From Pseudonocardia abyssalis (lineage in GTDB: Bacteria; Actinomycetota; Actinomycetes; Mycobacteriales; Pseudonocardiaceae), in contig NZ_JADQDK010000001.1 of NCBI RefSeq assembly GCF_019263705.2, positions 5,704,001-5,768,000 of the forward strand: 64,000 bases of DNA. Reading direction: 5' to 3'. Positions 28,089 through 38,670 of this stretch are shown piece after piece. A model generated the notes under the pieces. The model did no database searches, was not told the origin of the DNA, and saw only the letters and a list, made by a program, of their open reading frames with translations. Made by a program: the position numbers and the translations under genes. The first letter of the stretch is position 1. Each line of letters opens with the position of its first letter.

Positions 28089-28094
28089 TAGGGT
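28089..28094 (+). promoter_or_regulatory. Possible secY -10 box
   Basis: TAGGGT follows the rplO terminator and lies about 75 nt before secY. I see no clear -35. It would start a secY-adk-map transcript. Confidence 0.35.
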
Positions 28095-28166
28095 TCTGCG
28101 CGGCCGGCCCAGTGCCGCCGCGGCAGCCCGCGACGCGGGGGCCACCAGTACAGGAGGATCACACCA

Positions 28167-29483
<1,317 letters not shown>

Positions 29484-29528
29484 CGTCGCATCGACAACCT
29501 GTAGAACAACTGGGGAAGGCGGGCTCGC

Positions 29529-30077
29529 GTGCGACTCGTTCTGGTCGGTCCGCCTGGCGCGGGCAAGGGCACTCAGGCGGAGCGGATGGCAGAACGCCTC
29601 GACGTTCCGCACATCTCCACCGGTGACCTGTTCCGGGCGAACCTCAAGGAGGAGACCCCGCTCGGCATCGAGGCGAAGCGCTACATGGACGCCGGGGACC
29701 TGGTGCCCGACGAGGTGACGGTCGCGATGGTCCGCGAGCGCCTCACCGAGTCCGACGCCGCCAAGGGGTTCATCCTCGACGGTTTCCCGCGTACCGCGCC
29801 GCAGGCGGCCTCGCTGGCCGGGCTGCTCTCCGACCAGGGCCTGGAGCTCGACGCGGTCGTGGAGTTCTCCGTCTCCGACGAGGTCGTCGTGCAGCGGCTG
29901 CTCGGCCGCGGTCGCAGCGACGACACCGAGGACGTCATCCGGCGTCGCCAGCAGGTCTACCGCGACGACACCGCCCCGCTGCTCGAGTACTACGCCGACC
30001 GCCTGGTCAGCGTCGACGCCGTCGGGTCGGTCGAGGAGATCACCGACCGGGTCTTCGACGCGCTCCCGACGTCGTGA
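29529..30077 (+). CDS. adk: Adenylate kinase, short form
   Basis: This 182-aa enzyme interconverts ATP + AMP with 2 ADP. The P-loop is GPPGAGKGT and the AMP site holds FILDGFPRT. The LID is reduced to a short [15 protein letters not shown] loop, as in mycobacterial adenylate kinase, instead of the zinc or long LID forms. GTG start. The stop overlaps the map GTG, and secY-adk-map is the usual order. Confidence 0.97.
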   Translation: MRLVLVGPPGAGKGTQAERMAERLDVPHISTGDLFRANLKEETPLGIEAKRYMDAGDLVPDEVTVAMVRERLTESDAAKGFILDGFPRTAPQAASLAGLLSDQGLELDAVVEFSVSDEVVVQRLLGRGRSDDTEDVIRRRQQVYRDDTAPLLEYYADRLVSVDAVGSVEEITDRVFDALPTS

Positions 30078-30895
30078 CGCGGGGGCGCGGCGGCGTCCGT
30101 GGGCTGGTGGCGAGGTTGCGGGGCCGGGACATCGAGCTGAAGTCGCCGGGCGAGCTGGAGGCCATGCGGGCTTCGGGTGCGCTCGTCGCCCGCACTCTCT
30201 CGGCCGTCGCCCTGCTGGCGAAGCCGGGCGTCAGCACCGGCGAGCTCGACGCGCTGGCCGAGCAGACCATCCGCGACGGCGGCGCCGTGCCCTCCTTCCT
30301 CGGCTACCACGGTTTCCCGGCGTCGATCTGCGCGTCGGTGAACGAGCAGATCGTGCACGGCATCCCGTCCGCGGGCACCGTGCTCGCCGACGGCGACCTG
30401 ATCTCCGTCGACTGCGGCGCGATCCTCGACGGCTGGCACGGCGACGCCGCGGTGACGATCGCGGTGGGCTCGGTCAGCGAGGCCGACCTCAAGCTGTCGG
30501 CGGCCTGCGAGGCCGCCCTGCACGCCGGGATCGCCGCGGTGGTCCCCGGCGGGCGGCTCTCCGACATCTCGCACGCGGTGCAGAAGGCGTGCGAGGAGGC
30601 CGGGAGCCGCGACGGCGTCGACTACGGGATCGTCGCCGAGTACGGCGGGCACGGGATCGGCACGTCGATGCACATGGACCCGTTCCTGCCCAACCACGGC
30701 GATCCCGGCCAGGGCCCCCGCCTGCGCGCCGGCATGGCGCTGGCGGTGGAGCCGATGCTCACCGGCGGCGACCCGGAGACCCTTGAGCTCCCCGACGGCT
30801 GGACCGTCGTCACGGCCGACGGGAGTCGCGCGGTGCACTGGGAGCACAGCGTCGCGATCACCGACGACGGCCCGCAGATCCTCACGCTCCCCTGA
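30074..30895 (+). CDS. map: Methionine aminopeptidase, type I
   Basis: This 273-aa metalloprotease removes N-terminal Met from new proteins. The metal ligands are visible in [15 protein letters not shown] (two Asp), [12 protein letters not shown] (His), VEPML (Glu) and HWEHSVAI (Glu). The GTG start overlaps the adk stop; about 18 N-terminal residues precede the family's usual start near [14 protein letters not shown] second map copy often exists in actinobacteria; none is seen here. Confidence 0.96.
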   Translation: MTRGRGGVRGLVARLRGRDIELKSPGELEAMRASGALVARTLSAVALLAKPGVSTGELDALAEQTIRDGGAVPSFLGYHGFPASICASVNEQIVHGIPSAGTVLADGDLISVDCGAILDGWHGDAAVTIAVGSVSEADLKLSAACEAALHAGIAAVVPGGRLSDISHAVQKACEEAGSRDGVDYGIVAEYGGHGIGTSMHMDPFLPNHGDPGQGPRLRAGMALAVEPMLTGGDPETLELPDGWTVVTADGSRAVHWEHSVAITDDGPQILTLP

Positions 30896-30982
30896 GCCGC
30901 CCGACGCCGCTCTGAATCGGTAGAGGCACGGTCGTGACCGAACACTGATCACACGGCGGGTCCGGTTGTCGGGGTGCTGGGC

Positions 30983-30988
30983 TAGGTT
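30983..30988 (+). promoter_or_regulatory. Leaderless-type -10 box before pntAA
   Basis: TAGGTT lies 6 nt before the ATG, and no ribosome-binding site is evident. The mRNA probably starts at the start codon. Confidence 0.5.
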
Positions 30989-30994
30989 CCGGCC

Positions 30995-32092
30995 ATGACT
31001 GCAGCACACGGGGGCACCACCGTTGGTGTGCCCCGCGAGTCCGGAGTGGGGGAGCGCCGGGTCGCGCTGGTCCCCAAGGTCGTGGAGAAGCTCGTCGCCA
31101 GGGGCGTCGGGATCGTCGTCGAGTCCGGGGCCGGACTCGGGGCCCTGATCCCCGACGACCTCTACGTCGCGGCAGGCGCCACGATCGGTGACCCGTGGTC
31201 CTGCGACGTCGTCGTCAAGGTCGCGCCGCCGAGCACCGAGGAGATCGGGAAGCTCCGGTCGGGTGCCACCCTCATCGGTTTCCTCGCCCCGCGCACCGCA
31301 CCCGAGTCGCTGGCCACGCTCAAGGCCGCCGGGGTGGTGGGGTTCGCGATGGAGGCGATCCCGCGGATCTCCCGCGCCCAGTCGATGGACGCGCTCTCCT
31401 CGCAGGGCAACGTCGCCGGCTACAAGGCCGTGCTGCTCGCGGCGGAGCGCTCCACCCGCTTCTTCCCCATGCTCACGACGGCTGCGGGCACGGTGAAGCC
31501 CGCCCAGGCGCTGATCCTGGGAGTCGGCGTCGCCGGGCTCCAGGCCCTGGCCACCGCGAAGCGCCTCGGCGCCCGCACCACCGGCTACGACGTGCGTCCC
31601 GAGGTCGCCGACCAGGTGAAGTCCCTCGGCGCGCAGTGGCTCGACCTGGGGATCGAGGCGGTCGGTGAGGGTGGGTACGCCCGCGAGCTCACCGACGACG
31701 AGCGCACCGAGCAGCAGAAGCGCCTCGAGGAGGCGATCACCGGTTTCGACGTCGTGATCACCACCGCGAACGTGCCGGGTCGCAAGGCGCCGACGCTGGT
31801 CACCGCGAAGGCCGTGGAGGGCATGCGCCCGGGCAGCGTCGTCGTCGACATGGCGGGGGAGAGCGGCGGCAACTGCGAGCTCACCGAGCCCGGCGAGGTC
31901 GTCGTCAAGCACGACGTCACGATCGCCTCGCCGCTCAACCTGCCCGCCACGATGCCCGAGCACGCCTCGGAGCTCTACGCGCGCAACGTCTCCTCCCTGC
32001 TCGAGCTGATGCTCGACAAGGAGGGCGCGCTCGCGCCCGACTTCGACGACGAGGTGCTCGCGAAGTCCTGCGTCACCCGGGAGGACGCCTGA
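30995..32092 (+). CDS. pntAA: NAD(P) transhydrogenase, alpha-1 (NAD-binding) subunit
   Basis: This 365-aa soluble NAD(H)-binding domain I belongs to the proton-pumping transhydrogenase that makes NADPH from NADH. It is related to alanine dehydrogenase, with GVPRESGVGERRVALVP at the N-terminus and the nucleotide-binding ILGVGVAGLQALATAKRLGA. RISRAQSMDALSSQGNVAGYKAV is the family signature region. It is coupled to the next gene by TGATG. The three-subunit form is as in mycobacteria and Rhodospirillum. Confidence 0.96.
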   Translation: MTAAHGGTTVGVPRESGVGERRVALVPKVVEKLVARGVGIVVESGAGLGALIPDDLYVAAGATIGDPWSCDVVVKVAPPSTEEIGKLRSGATLIGFLAPRTAPESLATLKAAGVVGFAMEAIPRISRAQSMDALSSQGNVAGYKAVLLAAERSTRFFPMLTTAAGTVKPAQALILGVGVAGLQALATAKRLGARTTGYDVRPEVADQVKSLGAQWLDLGIEAVGEGGYARELTDDERTEQQKRLEEAITGFDVVITTANVPGRKAPTLVTAKAVEGMRPGSVVVDMAGESGGNCELTEPGEVVVKHDVTIASPLNLPATMPEHASELYARNVSSLLELMLDKEGALAPDFDDEVLAKSCVTREDA

Positions 32093-32442
32093 TGAACGTC
32101 TCCATCCTCGCCGCCGACGCGGCGGAGGCGGGCTCCTCGGGCCTGCTCGCCAACATCGCGATCCTGGTGCTCGCCGGCTTCGTCGGCTTCGCGGTCATCT
32201 CGAAGGTGCCCAACACGCTGCACACGCCGCTGATGTCGGGCACGAACGCCATCCACGGCATCGTGCTGCTGGGCGGGCTGATCGTGCTCGGCCGCTTGGA
32301 GAACCCGTCGGTCGGTGACGCGATCATCCTGGTCATCGCGATCGCCTTCGGCATGATCAACGTGATCGGCGGGTTCCTGGTCACCGACCGGATGCTCGGC
32401 ATGTTCAAGGCCAAGCCCGCGCCGAAGAAGGGCGACTCCTGA
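32092..32442 (+). CDS. pntAB: NAD(P) transhydrogenase, alpha-2 (membrane) subunit
   Basis: This 116-aa protein has three hydrophobic helices and is the membrane part of the alpha chain. KVPNTLHTPLMSGTNAIHGIVLLG is the conserved proton-channel region. Its TGA overlaps the pntB ATG. Confidence 0.96.
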   Translation: MNVSILAADAAEAGSSGLLANIAILVLAGFVGFAVISKVPNTLHTPLMSGTNAIHGIVLLGGLIVLGRLENPSVGDAIILVIAIAFGMINVIGGFLVTDRMLGMFKAKPAPKKGDS

Positions 32443-33824
32443 TGGACGTGCTGATCCCGGTCCTCTACATCATCGCGTTCGGCCTGTTCATCTACGGCCT
32501 GATGGGGCTCACCGGCCCGAAGACGGCCGTGCGCGGCAACAAGATCGCCGCGGTCGGCATGGCGATCGCCGTGCTCGCCACGCTGCTCGACGTCACCCAC
32601 AACTGGATCCTGATCATCGTCGGGCTCGTGATCGGCACGATCCTGGGCGTGCCGTCGGCCCAGAAGGTGCAGATGACGGCCGTCCCGCAGATGGTCGCGC
32701 TGTTCAACGGCGTCGGCGGTGGTGCGGTGGCGCTGATCGCGTGGTCGGAGTTCCGCACCACCGAGTCGTTCTCCGGCGAGCCGACGTACGTGATCGTCGC
32801 GTCGCTGTTCGCGGCGATCATCGGCTCGGTCTCGTTCTGGGGCTCGATCATCGCCTACGGCAAGCTGCAGGAGATCCTCCCCGGGCGCCCGATCGGCCTG
32901 GGTCGCGCGCAGCAGTTCGTCAACCTCCTGCTGCTGGCCGGCGCGATCGCGTGCGCCGTCGTGGCGGGTCTGGGCGGGGCCGCCGAGATCTGGATCATCG
33001 GGCTGCTGGTGATCGCGGCCGTGCTCGGCGTGCTGGTGGTGCTGCCCATCGGCGGCGCCGACATGCCGGTCGTCATCTCGCTGCTCAACGCGCTCACCGG
33101 CCTGTCGGCGGCGGCCGCGGGCCTCGCGCTCGACAACACCGCGATGATCGTCGCGGGCATGATCGTCGGGGCGTCGGGCTCGATCCTGACCAACCAGATG
33201 GCCGTGGCGATGAACCGCACGATCCCGGCGATCGTCGCGGGCGGGTTCGGCGGCACGACGCTTGTGCCGGGCGCCGACGACGGCATCGACCGCACGGTGA
33301 AGTCGACGTCCGCGGCCGACGCCGCGGTCCAGATGGCCTATGCGTCGTCGGTGATCGTGGTGCCCGGGTACGGGCTCGCCGTCGCGCAGGCGCAGCATGC
33401 GGTCAAGGACATGGCGAAGCTGCTCGAGGCGAAGGGTGTGGAGGTCAAGTACGCGATCCACCCGGTCGCCGGGCGCATGCCGGGGCACATGAACGTCCTG
33501 CTCGCCGAGGCCGACGTCTCCTACGACGCGCTCAAGGAGATGGACGACATCAACGACGAGTTCTCCCGCACCGACGTCACGCTGGTGATCGGGGCGAACG
33601 ACGTCACGAACCCGGCGGCGCGGTCGGACCCGTCGAGCCCGATCTACGGGATGCCGATCCTCAACGTCGACCAGAGCCACTCGGTCATCGTGCTCAAGCG
33701 TTCGATGAGCAGCGGCTTCGCGGGCATCGACAACCCGCTGTTCTACGCCGACAACACCTCGATGCTGTTCGGGGACGCGAAGAAGTCGGTCGCGGAGGTC
33801 ACGGAAGAACTCAAGGCCCTGTAG
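32442..33824 (+). CDS. pntB: NAD(P) transhydrogenase, beta subunit
   Basis: The 460-aa beta chain has an N-terminal membrane domain of about eight helices and the C-terminal NADP(H)-binding domain III (VPGYGLAVAQAQHAVKDM, then VLLAEADVSYD and VIGANDVTNPAA). It completes a functional Pnt complex with the two upstream genes. Confidence 0.97.
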   Translation: MDVLIPVLYIIAFGLFIYGLMGLTGPKTAVRGNKIAAVGMAIAVLATLLDVTHNWILIIVGLVIGTILGVPSAQKVQMTAVPQMVALFNGVGGGAVALIAWSEFRTTESFSGEPTYVIVASLFAAIIGSVSFWGSIIAYGKLQEILPGRPIGLGRAQQFVNLLLLAGAIACAVVAGLGGAAEIWIIGLLVIAAVLGVLVVLPIGGADMPVVISLLNALTGLSAAAAGLALDNTAMIVAGMIVGASGSILTNQMAVAMNRTIPAIVAGGFGGTTLVPGADDGIDRTVKSTSAADAAVQMAYASSVIVVPGYGLAVAQAQHAVKDMAKLLEAKGVEVKYAIHPVAGRMPGHMNVLLAEADVSYDALKEMDDINDEFSRTDVTLVIGANDVTNPAARSDPSSPIYGMPILNVDQSHSVIVLKRSMSSGFAGIDNPLFYADNTSMLFGDAKKSVAEVTEELKAL

Positions 33825-33837
33825 CGCCGGAGGGGAG

Positions 33838-33843
33838 TACGGT
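33838..33843 (+). promoter_or_regulatory. Leaderless-type -10 box before the PEP-synthase-like gene
   Basis: TACGGT lies 7 nt before GTG 33851. A GGAGGGGAG stretch also lies upstream (33829-33837) and overlaps nothing coding, so conventional initiation is possible too. Confidence 0.4.
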
Positions 33844-33850
33844 CGCCCCC

Positions 33851-36421
33851 GTGGTGACCGTGCTCGCCCTCTCCGGCGTCGGACGTGCCGACGTCGCGGT
33901 GGCCGGCGGGAAGGGCGCGAACCTCGGAGAACTCGTCCGGGCCGGGTTGCCGGTCCCTCCCGGTTTCGTGATCCCCACCGCTGCCTACGACGCGTTCGTG
34001 GAGCAGGCCGGGATCGGCCCGGAGATCGTGTCGCTGGCCCGTTCCGGATGGCCGGAGTCCACAGAGCTGATCGGTGCGTTGTTCGCCGCGCACGTGCCGG
34101 CCGGGGATTGGGCCAGGGCGATCACGCGGTCCTATCTGGCGCTGGGCGGCCCGGTCGCCGTCCGCTCGTCGGCCACGGCGGAGGACCTCGCAGGCGCCAG
34201 CTTCGCCGGGCAGCAGGACACCTACCTGCACGTCATCGGGGCCGACGCCGTGCTCGCGGCCGTCCGCGACTGCTGGGCGTCGCTGTGGACCGACCGGGCG
34301 ATCGCCTACCGCGCCCGCGAGGGCATCGACCCGGAGGACGTGAGCCTCGCCGTCGTCGTGCAGGCGATGGTCGCGGCGCGTTCCTCGGGCGTCCTGTTCA
34401 CCGCCGACCCCGCGAGCGGACGCCGCGACCGGGCCGCGGTGAGCGCGGCGTGGGGGCTGGGGGAGTCGGTCGTCGGTGGGACGGTGAGCACGGACGACCT
34501 GGTCGTCGACCCGGCCACCGGTGCGGTCGTCGGCCGGACCGTCGCGGACAAGGCGGTGATGACCGTCGCCACCCCCACCGGGACGCGCGAGGAGCCGGTG
34601 CCCGACGAACGGCGACGGGCCGCGGTGCTCGACGACGCCGCGGCCGCGGAGCTCGTCGCGCTCGGCGTCCGGATCGCGGAGCTCTTCGGGTCGCCCCAGG
34701 ACGTCGAGTGGGCGCGCGACGCGGGCGGGGCGTTCCACGTCGTCCAGGCCCGGCCGATCACGGCGCTGCCGGAGCCGACCGGAGACGCCCCGACGAGCTG
34801 GCCGGTGCCGTTCCCGGGGGGCACGTACTTCCGCGCGAGCATCGTGGAGCAGCTGCCGGACCCGCTCACACCGCTGTTCGCCGACCTGGTCGACGGGTCG
34901 GTGAGCCGCTCGCTCGGCGCGCTCATGGCCACCGCGTTCGGCAGCCCGCTGCGCGACGGGGACCTGGCGTTCCCCACCGTCAACGGCTACGCGTACTACT
35001 TCTACCGCAACGCCGGGCTCGCCCGGATGCTGCTGCGCACGCCGCAGGCGGTGCGGGCGCTGCTCGGCCACGACGCCGGTGAGCTGCGCGGCGGCGTCGA
35101 CGGGTGGCGGGAGCGGTCGCATCCCGCGTACGTCGCCGAGGTCCGGGAGTGGGCCGACCGCGACCCGGCCGCCCTGACCGGCACCGAGATCCTCGACGGC
35201 GTCGGTGCGCTGCTCGACGCGGGCACGCGCTACTACACCGCCGTGCAGTCGATCATCCCGCTCGCGGCGGGCTCGGAGATCGTCTTCGCCGCGTTCCACG
35301 ACCGGCTGGTGCGTCGGGCGGGCGACCCGGCCGCGCAGACGTTCCTCGTGGGCTTCGACAGCCGGCCGTTGCAGGCCGAGAAGTCGCTCTACGACCTCGC
35401 GCACGCGCCGCGCGACGCCGCGTGGGACGAGCGGTTCCGCCGGCACCTCGCGGAGTTCGGCCACACCGTCTACAACCTCGACTTCGCGAGCCCGGTGCCC
35501 GCCGACGACCCCGGCCCGCTGCACGCGACGATCCGGTTCTTCGCCGAGGGCGGTGGCGCCGACCCGCACGAGCGGCAACGGCGCACGGCCGCGCTACGCG
35601 ACGAGCTGACCCGTGTCACCCGCGCCCGCCTCGACCCGCTGCGGCGGACCCTGTTCGACCGGCTGCTCGCCGCCGCGCAGAGCACCGGGCCGGTGCGCGA
35701 GGACGCGCTGGCCGACGTCGGCCTGGCCTGGCCCGCGATGCGCCGGATGCTGCGTGAACTGGGCCGCCGGCTCGTCGAGGACGGGGTGGTGGCGCACGCC
35801 GACGACGTGTTCTGGCTGCGTCGCGCGGAGCTGCGCGGGTACGTCGACGGGGTCCGCCCCGACCGCCGCGCCGACGTCGACGCGCGGCGGATGCTCTGGC
35901 GCGGGCAGCGCCGCGCCACCCCGCCGCAGCTGCTTCCGGAGCGACCGTGGATGAGCCGGCTGCTCGGGTCGGTGATGCCGGGTCACGAGGGCGCGCAGTC
36001 CGGCCCGGTCGTCCGCGGGACCGGAGCGAGCGCGGGGCAGGTGACGGCCCGCGCGCGCGTCCTCGACGGCCCGGCCGACTTCGCCGCGCTGGTGCCGGGC
36101 GAGGTCCTCGTCGCCCGCATCACCACCCCCGCGTGGACGCCGCTGTTCGCGATGGCCGCCGCGGTCGTCACCGACATCGGTGGCCCGCTGAGCCACGGCT
36201 CGATCGTCGCGCGGGAGTACGGGATCCCGGCCGTCCTGGGGACGGGATCGGCGACCGGCCGGATCCGCACGGGGCAGGAGGTGCGGGTCGACGGGGACGC
36301 CGGCACGGTCACGCTGCTCGACGAGCCCGCCGCCGAGGAGCCGTCGGTCTCCCGGCGGTGGCCGGGGTGGGTGGCGGCGGGCGTCGCCGCGGGGCTGCTC
36401 GCCCGTCGCCTGCGTCGCTGA
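33851..36421 (+). CDS. PEP-synthase/rifampin-phosphotransferase-like enzyme with C-terminal membrane tail
   Basis: The 856-aa protein has an N-terminal ATP-grasp domain (GGKGANLGEL, AVRSSATAEDL, SGVLFTADP), a long variable middle, and a C-terminal swivelling phosphohistidine domain (GGPLSHGSIVAREYGIPAV, His phospho-carrier). Order and length match rifampin phosphotransferases as well as PEP-synthase-like proteins of unknown substrate. The tail after residue 830 (RRWPGWVAAGVAAGLLARRLRR) looks like a single membrane anchor, unusual for this family. The substrate cannot be told from sequence. I chose GTG 33851, after the pntB stop; GTG 33854 is equally possible. Confidence 0.85.
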   Translation: MVTVLALSGVGRADVAVAGGKGANLGELVRAGLPVPPGFVIPTAAYDAFVEQAGIGPEIVSLARSGWPESTELIGALFAAHVPAGDWARAITRSYLALGGPVAVRSSATAEDLAGASFAGQQDTYLHVIGADAVLAAVRDCWASLWTDRAIAYRAREGIDPEDVSLAVVVQAMVAARSSGVLFTADPASGRRDRAAVSAAWGLGESVVGGTVSTDDLVVDPATGAVVGRTVADKAVMTVATPTGTREEPVPDERRRAAVLDDAAAAELVALGVRIAELFGSPQDVEWARDAGGAFHVVQARPITALPEPTGDAPTSWPVPFPGGTYFRASIVEQLPDPLTPLFADLVDGSVSRSLGALMATAFGSPLRDGDLAFPTVNGYAYYFYRNAGLARMLLRTPQAVRALLGHDAGELRGGVDGWRERSHPAYVAEVREWADRDPAALTGTEILDGVGALLDAGTRYYTAVQSIIPLAAGSEIVFAAFHDRLVRRAGDPAAQTFLVGFDSRPLQAEKSLYDLAHAPRDAAWDERFRRHLAEFGHTVYNLDFASPVPADDPGPLHATIRFFAEGGGADPHERQRRTAALRDELTRVTRARLDPLRRTLFDRLLAAAQSTGPVREDALADVGLAWPAMRRMLRELGRRLVEDGVVAHADDVFWLRRAELRGYVDGVRPDRRADVDARRMLWRGQRRATPPQLLPERPWMSRLLGSVMPGHEGAQSGPVVRGTGASAGQVTARARVLDGPADFAALVPGEVLVARITTPAWTPLFAMAAAVVTDIGGPLSHGSIVAREYGIPAVLGTGSATGRIRTGQEVRVDGDAGTVTLLDEPAAEEPSVSRRWPGWVAAGVAAGLLARRLRR

Positions 36422-36442
36422 CGTCGTCGTCACCGACGGCGC

Positions 36443-36448
36443 TACGGT
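36443..36448 (+). promoter_or_regulatory. Leaderless-type -10 box before the DUF4139 gene
   Basis: TACGGT lies 7 nt before ATG 36456. The alternative GTG at 36447 lies inside this box, which favours 36456 as the start. Confidence 0.45.
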
Positions 36449-36455
36449 GCGGTCC

Positions 36456-37976
36456 ATGGAGCTGCAGGCACCGATCGTCGCCGTCACCGTGTACCTGCGC
36501 CGCGCCCGTGTGACGCGGCGTGCGCGGGTGGCCGTCCCGGCGGGCCGGTCCGACCTCGTCGTCGCCGACCTCACGCGGACGCTGTTGCAGGACTCGGTGC
36601 GCGTGGTGGCGGGCGGGGCCCGGGTGGTCGGCGTCGACGTGCTCCGCCGCGACCTCGCCGAGGTTCCCGACGGCCGGGTGCGGGCCGCGGAGGCCGCGGT
36701 GCGCGACGCCGAGCGGGCACTCGCGGCCGTCGACGGCGCCGACGCGGGTGAGGCCGCGCGCGAGGACCTGCTGCGCCGCCTCGCGCTGCGCAGCGGCGAC
36801 CGGCTCGCCGCGGTGCTGGCCGACGGATCCGCCGAGCCGGCCAGGGCGGGGGAGATCGGGGCCGCGCTGGCCGCGCAGATCACCGAGGTGGCGGCGTCCC
36901 GCCGTGCCCACGCCGAGGCCCGGGTCGACGCCGAGCACCGGCTCACCGCCGCCCGCGCCGAGCTCGACCGCCTCCGCGGCTCCGGGCGTACCCGGCACGA
37001 GGCCGTGATCGGTATCGAGGCCGACGCGGCGGGCGAGGTCGACGTCGAGCTGACCTACGTGGCGAACGACGCCGGTTGGACGTCGGCCTACGACGCCCGC
37101 CTCGACGACGACGGCGGCGTCACGCTCACCTGGTTCGGGATGGTCGTCCAGGAGACCGGCGAGGACTGGCCCGAGTGCGAGCTGACGCTGTCGACGGCCC
37201 GGCCCGCGGTCACGACGACGTTGCCCGAGCTGCAGCCGTGGTGGATCGACATCGCGCGCCCGCAGCCCGAGACGGCGATGGCGGGCGCTGTGGCGCCGGC
37301 GTCGGCGCCCGCCGCCCCGCTGCTGCGGGGCAGGGCGGTGGAGGCCGTCCCCGAGGAGGGGCTCGCGGCCGGCACCTGGCGGCTCGCCCGACCCACGGCC
37401 GTCGCGGCCGACGGCGCCCCGCACCGCACGACGGTCACGATCGTGCAGGCGCAGGCGCAGCTCGACCACCTCGTGGTCCCGGTGCTCGGCCCGGACGTGC
37501 ACCTGCGGGCCACCGTCGTCAACACCAGCGGGCACGTGCTGCCCGCCGGACCGGTCTCCACGTTCCTCGCCGACGCCTACGTCGGCACCACGGCGCTGGA
37601 GACCACCGCGCCGGACGGGGAGATCGAGCTCGCGCTGGGCGTCGACGACCGGGTGGTGGTGGAGCGCGCGCTGGAGTCGCGCACGGTCCACAAGGCGCGG
37701 TTCGGTGCGCAGCGGGGCGCGGTGCAGCGCTGGCGGACCACGGTCACCAACCGCCGTCCCGCGCAGGCGCGGGTGGTGGTGCGCGACCGGCTGCCGGTGT
37801 CGCGTGCCGCCGAGGTGAAGGTCGTCGAGGTCGAGCTGGTGCCCGAGCCCGCCGAACGCGACGACCTGGGCCGGTGCGAGTGGGTCGCGCGGATCCCGCC
37901 GGGCGGCCGCTGGGAGCTCTCCGTCCGGTACGGGGTGGAGCACCCGAAGGACGTCGACGTCACCGGCTACCGTTGA
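36456..37976 (+). CDS. DUF4139 (mucoidy inhibitor MuiA-like) protein
   Basis: The 506-aa protein matches the DUF4140/DUF4139 family: an N-terminal beta domain (VTVYLRRARVTRRARV), a helical Ala/Arg/Glu-rich middle (about residues 75-180) and a C-terminal beta-rich domain beginning near VDVELTYVANDAGWTSAYDARL. The C-terminus SVRYGVEHPKDVDVTGYR is typical. No signal peptide is seen. The biochemical role of the family is unknown. A methyltransferase gene follows after 4 nt. Confidence 0.85.
   Translation: MELQAPIVAVTVYLRRARVTRRARVAVPAGRSDLVVADLTRTLLQDSVRVVAGGARVVGVDVLRRDLAEVPDGRVRAAEAAVRDAERALAAVDGADAGEAAREDLLRRLALRSGDRLAAVLADGSAEPARAGEIGAALAAQITEVAASRRAHAEARVDAEHRLTAARAELDRLRGSGRTRHEAVIGIEADAAGEVDVELTYVANDAGWTSAYDARLDDDGGVTLTWFGMVVQETGEDWPECELTLSTARPAVTTTLPELQPWWIDIARPQPETAMAGAVAPASAPAAPLLRGRAVEAVPEEGLAAGTWRLARPTAVAADGAPHRTTVTIVQAQAQLDHLVVPVLGPDVHLRATVVNTSGHVLPAGPVSTFLADAYVGTTALETTAPDGEIELALGVDDRVVVERALESRTVHKARFGAQRGAVQRWRTTVTNRRPAQARVVVRDRLPVSRAAEVKVVEVELVPEPAERDDLGRCEWVARIPPGGRWELSVRYGVEHPKDVDVTGYR
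37968..37973 (+). promoter_or_regulatory. Possible leaderless -10 box before the methyltransferase
   Basis: TACCGT overlaps the last codons of the DUF4139 gene and lies 7 nt before ATG 37981. The same spacing is seen at the two upstream genes. Confidence 0.35.
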
Positions 37977-37980
37977 TCCC

Positions 37981-38670
37981 ATGATCGAACGGGTGGAGTC
38001 GCTCTACCGCACCCACGCCGCCGACCTGTCGGCCGTGGTCGCGCGCCAGCGCGCGTTCCGCGAGGCCACGCCGTCGATGACCCCGCAGCTCGACGACGTG
38101 GAAGCCGAGATCACCTACCTGCTGCTGCGCGACACCCGCCCGGCGCACGTGATGGAGCTGGGCACGTTCCACGGCTGGTCGACGAGCTGGATCCTGCAGG
38201 CGCTGCGTGACAACGGATCCGGGCACCTGCACTCCTTCGACCGCATCGACAACGTGCGGTACACCGTCCCAGCGGAGCTGGCCGCGGACCGGTGGACGTT
38301 CGTGCACGGCGACGTGCGCGCGCGGCTGGCGGACGTGCCGCGCGACGCCGGCTACCTGTTCGTCGACGCGGCGCACACGGCGTCGTTCGCACGGTGGTTC
38401 CTCGCGGAGCTGTTCCCGCTCGTGCCCGCGGGCATCCCGGTGAGCGTGCACGACGTGCACCACGGGCGGCGGGTGCTCCCCTTCACCGAGGGCGCGGTGC
38501 TGCTGCGGTGGATGCGCGAGCGCGGCGTCGAGGGCTTCACCGCCTCGCGGCGGCGGGCCCCCGACGCGTTCGCGCGGCTCGCGGCGGTGCGCGCGGAGCT
38601 CGGGCTCACCGGGGCGCGCGGGACGACCCGCAACCCGATGCTGTGGTTCACGATGCCGGAGCTGCACTGA
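37981..38670 (+). CDS. Class I SAM-dependent methyltransferase (Methyltransf_24 type)
   Basis: The 229-aa protein has the SAM-binding motif VMELGTFHGWSTSW (about residue 57-70), an acidic strand end HSFDRID, and LFVDAAHTASF followed by VSVHDVHHG, the pattern of O-methyltransferase-like or cephalosporin-hydroxylase-like Rossmann enzymes. The substrate is unknown. Its last 23 bp overlap, tail to tail, the end of the MFS gene on the other strand. Confidence 0.75.
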   Translation: MIERVESLYRTHAADLSAVVARQRAFREATPSMTPQLDDVEAEITYLLLRDTRPAHVMELGTFHGWSTSWILQALRDNGSGHLHSFDRIDNVRYTVPAELAADRWTFVHGDVRARLADVPRDAGYLFVDAAHTASFARWFLAELFPLVPAGIPVSVHDVHHGRRVLPFTEGAVLLRWMRERGVEGFTASRRRAPDAFARLAAVRAELGLTGARGTTRNPMLWFTMPELH

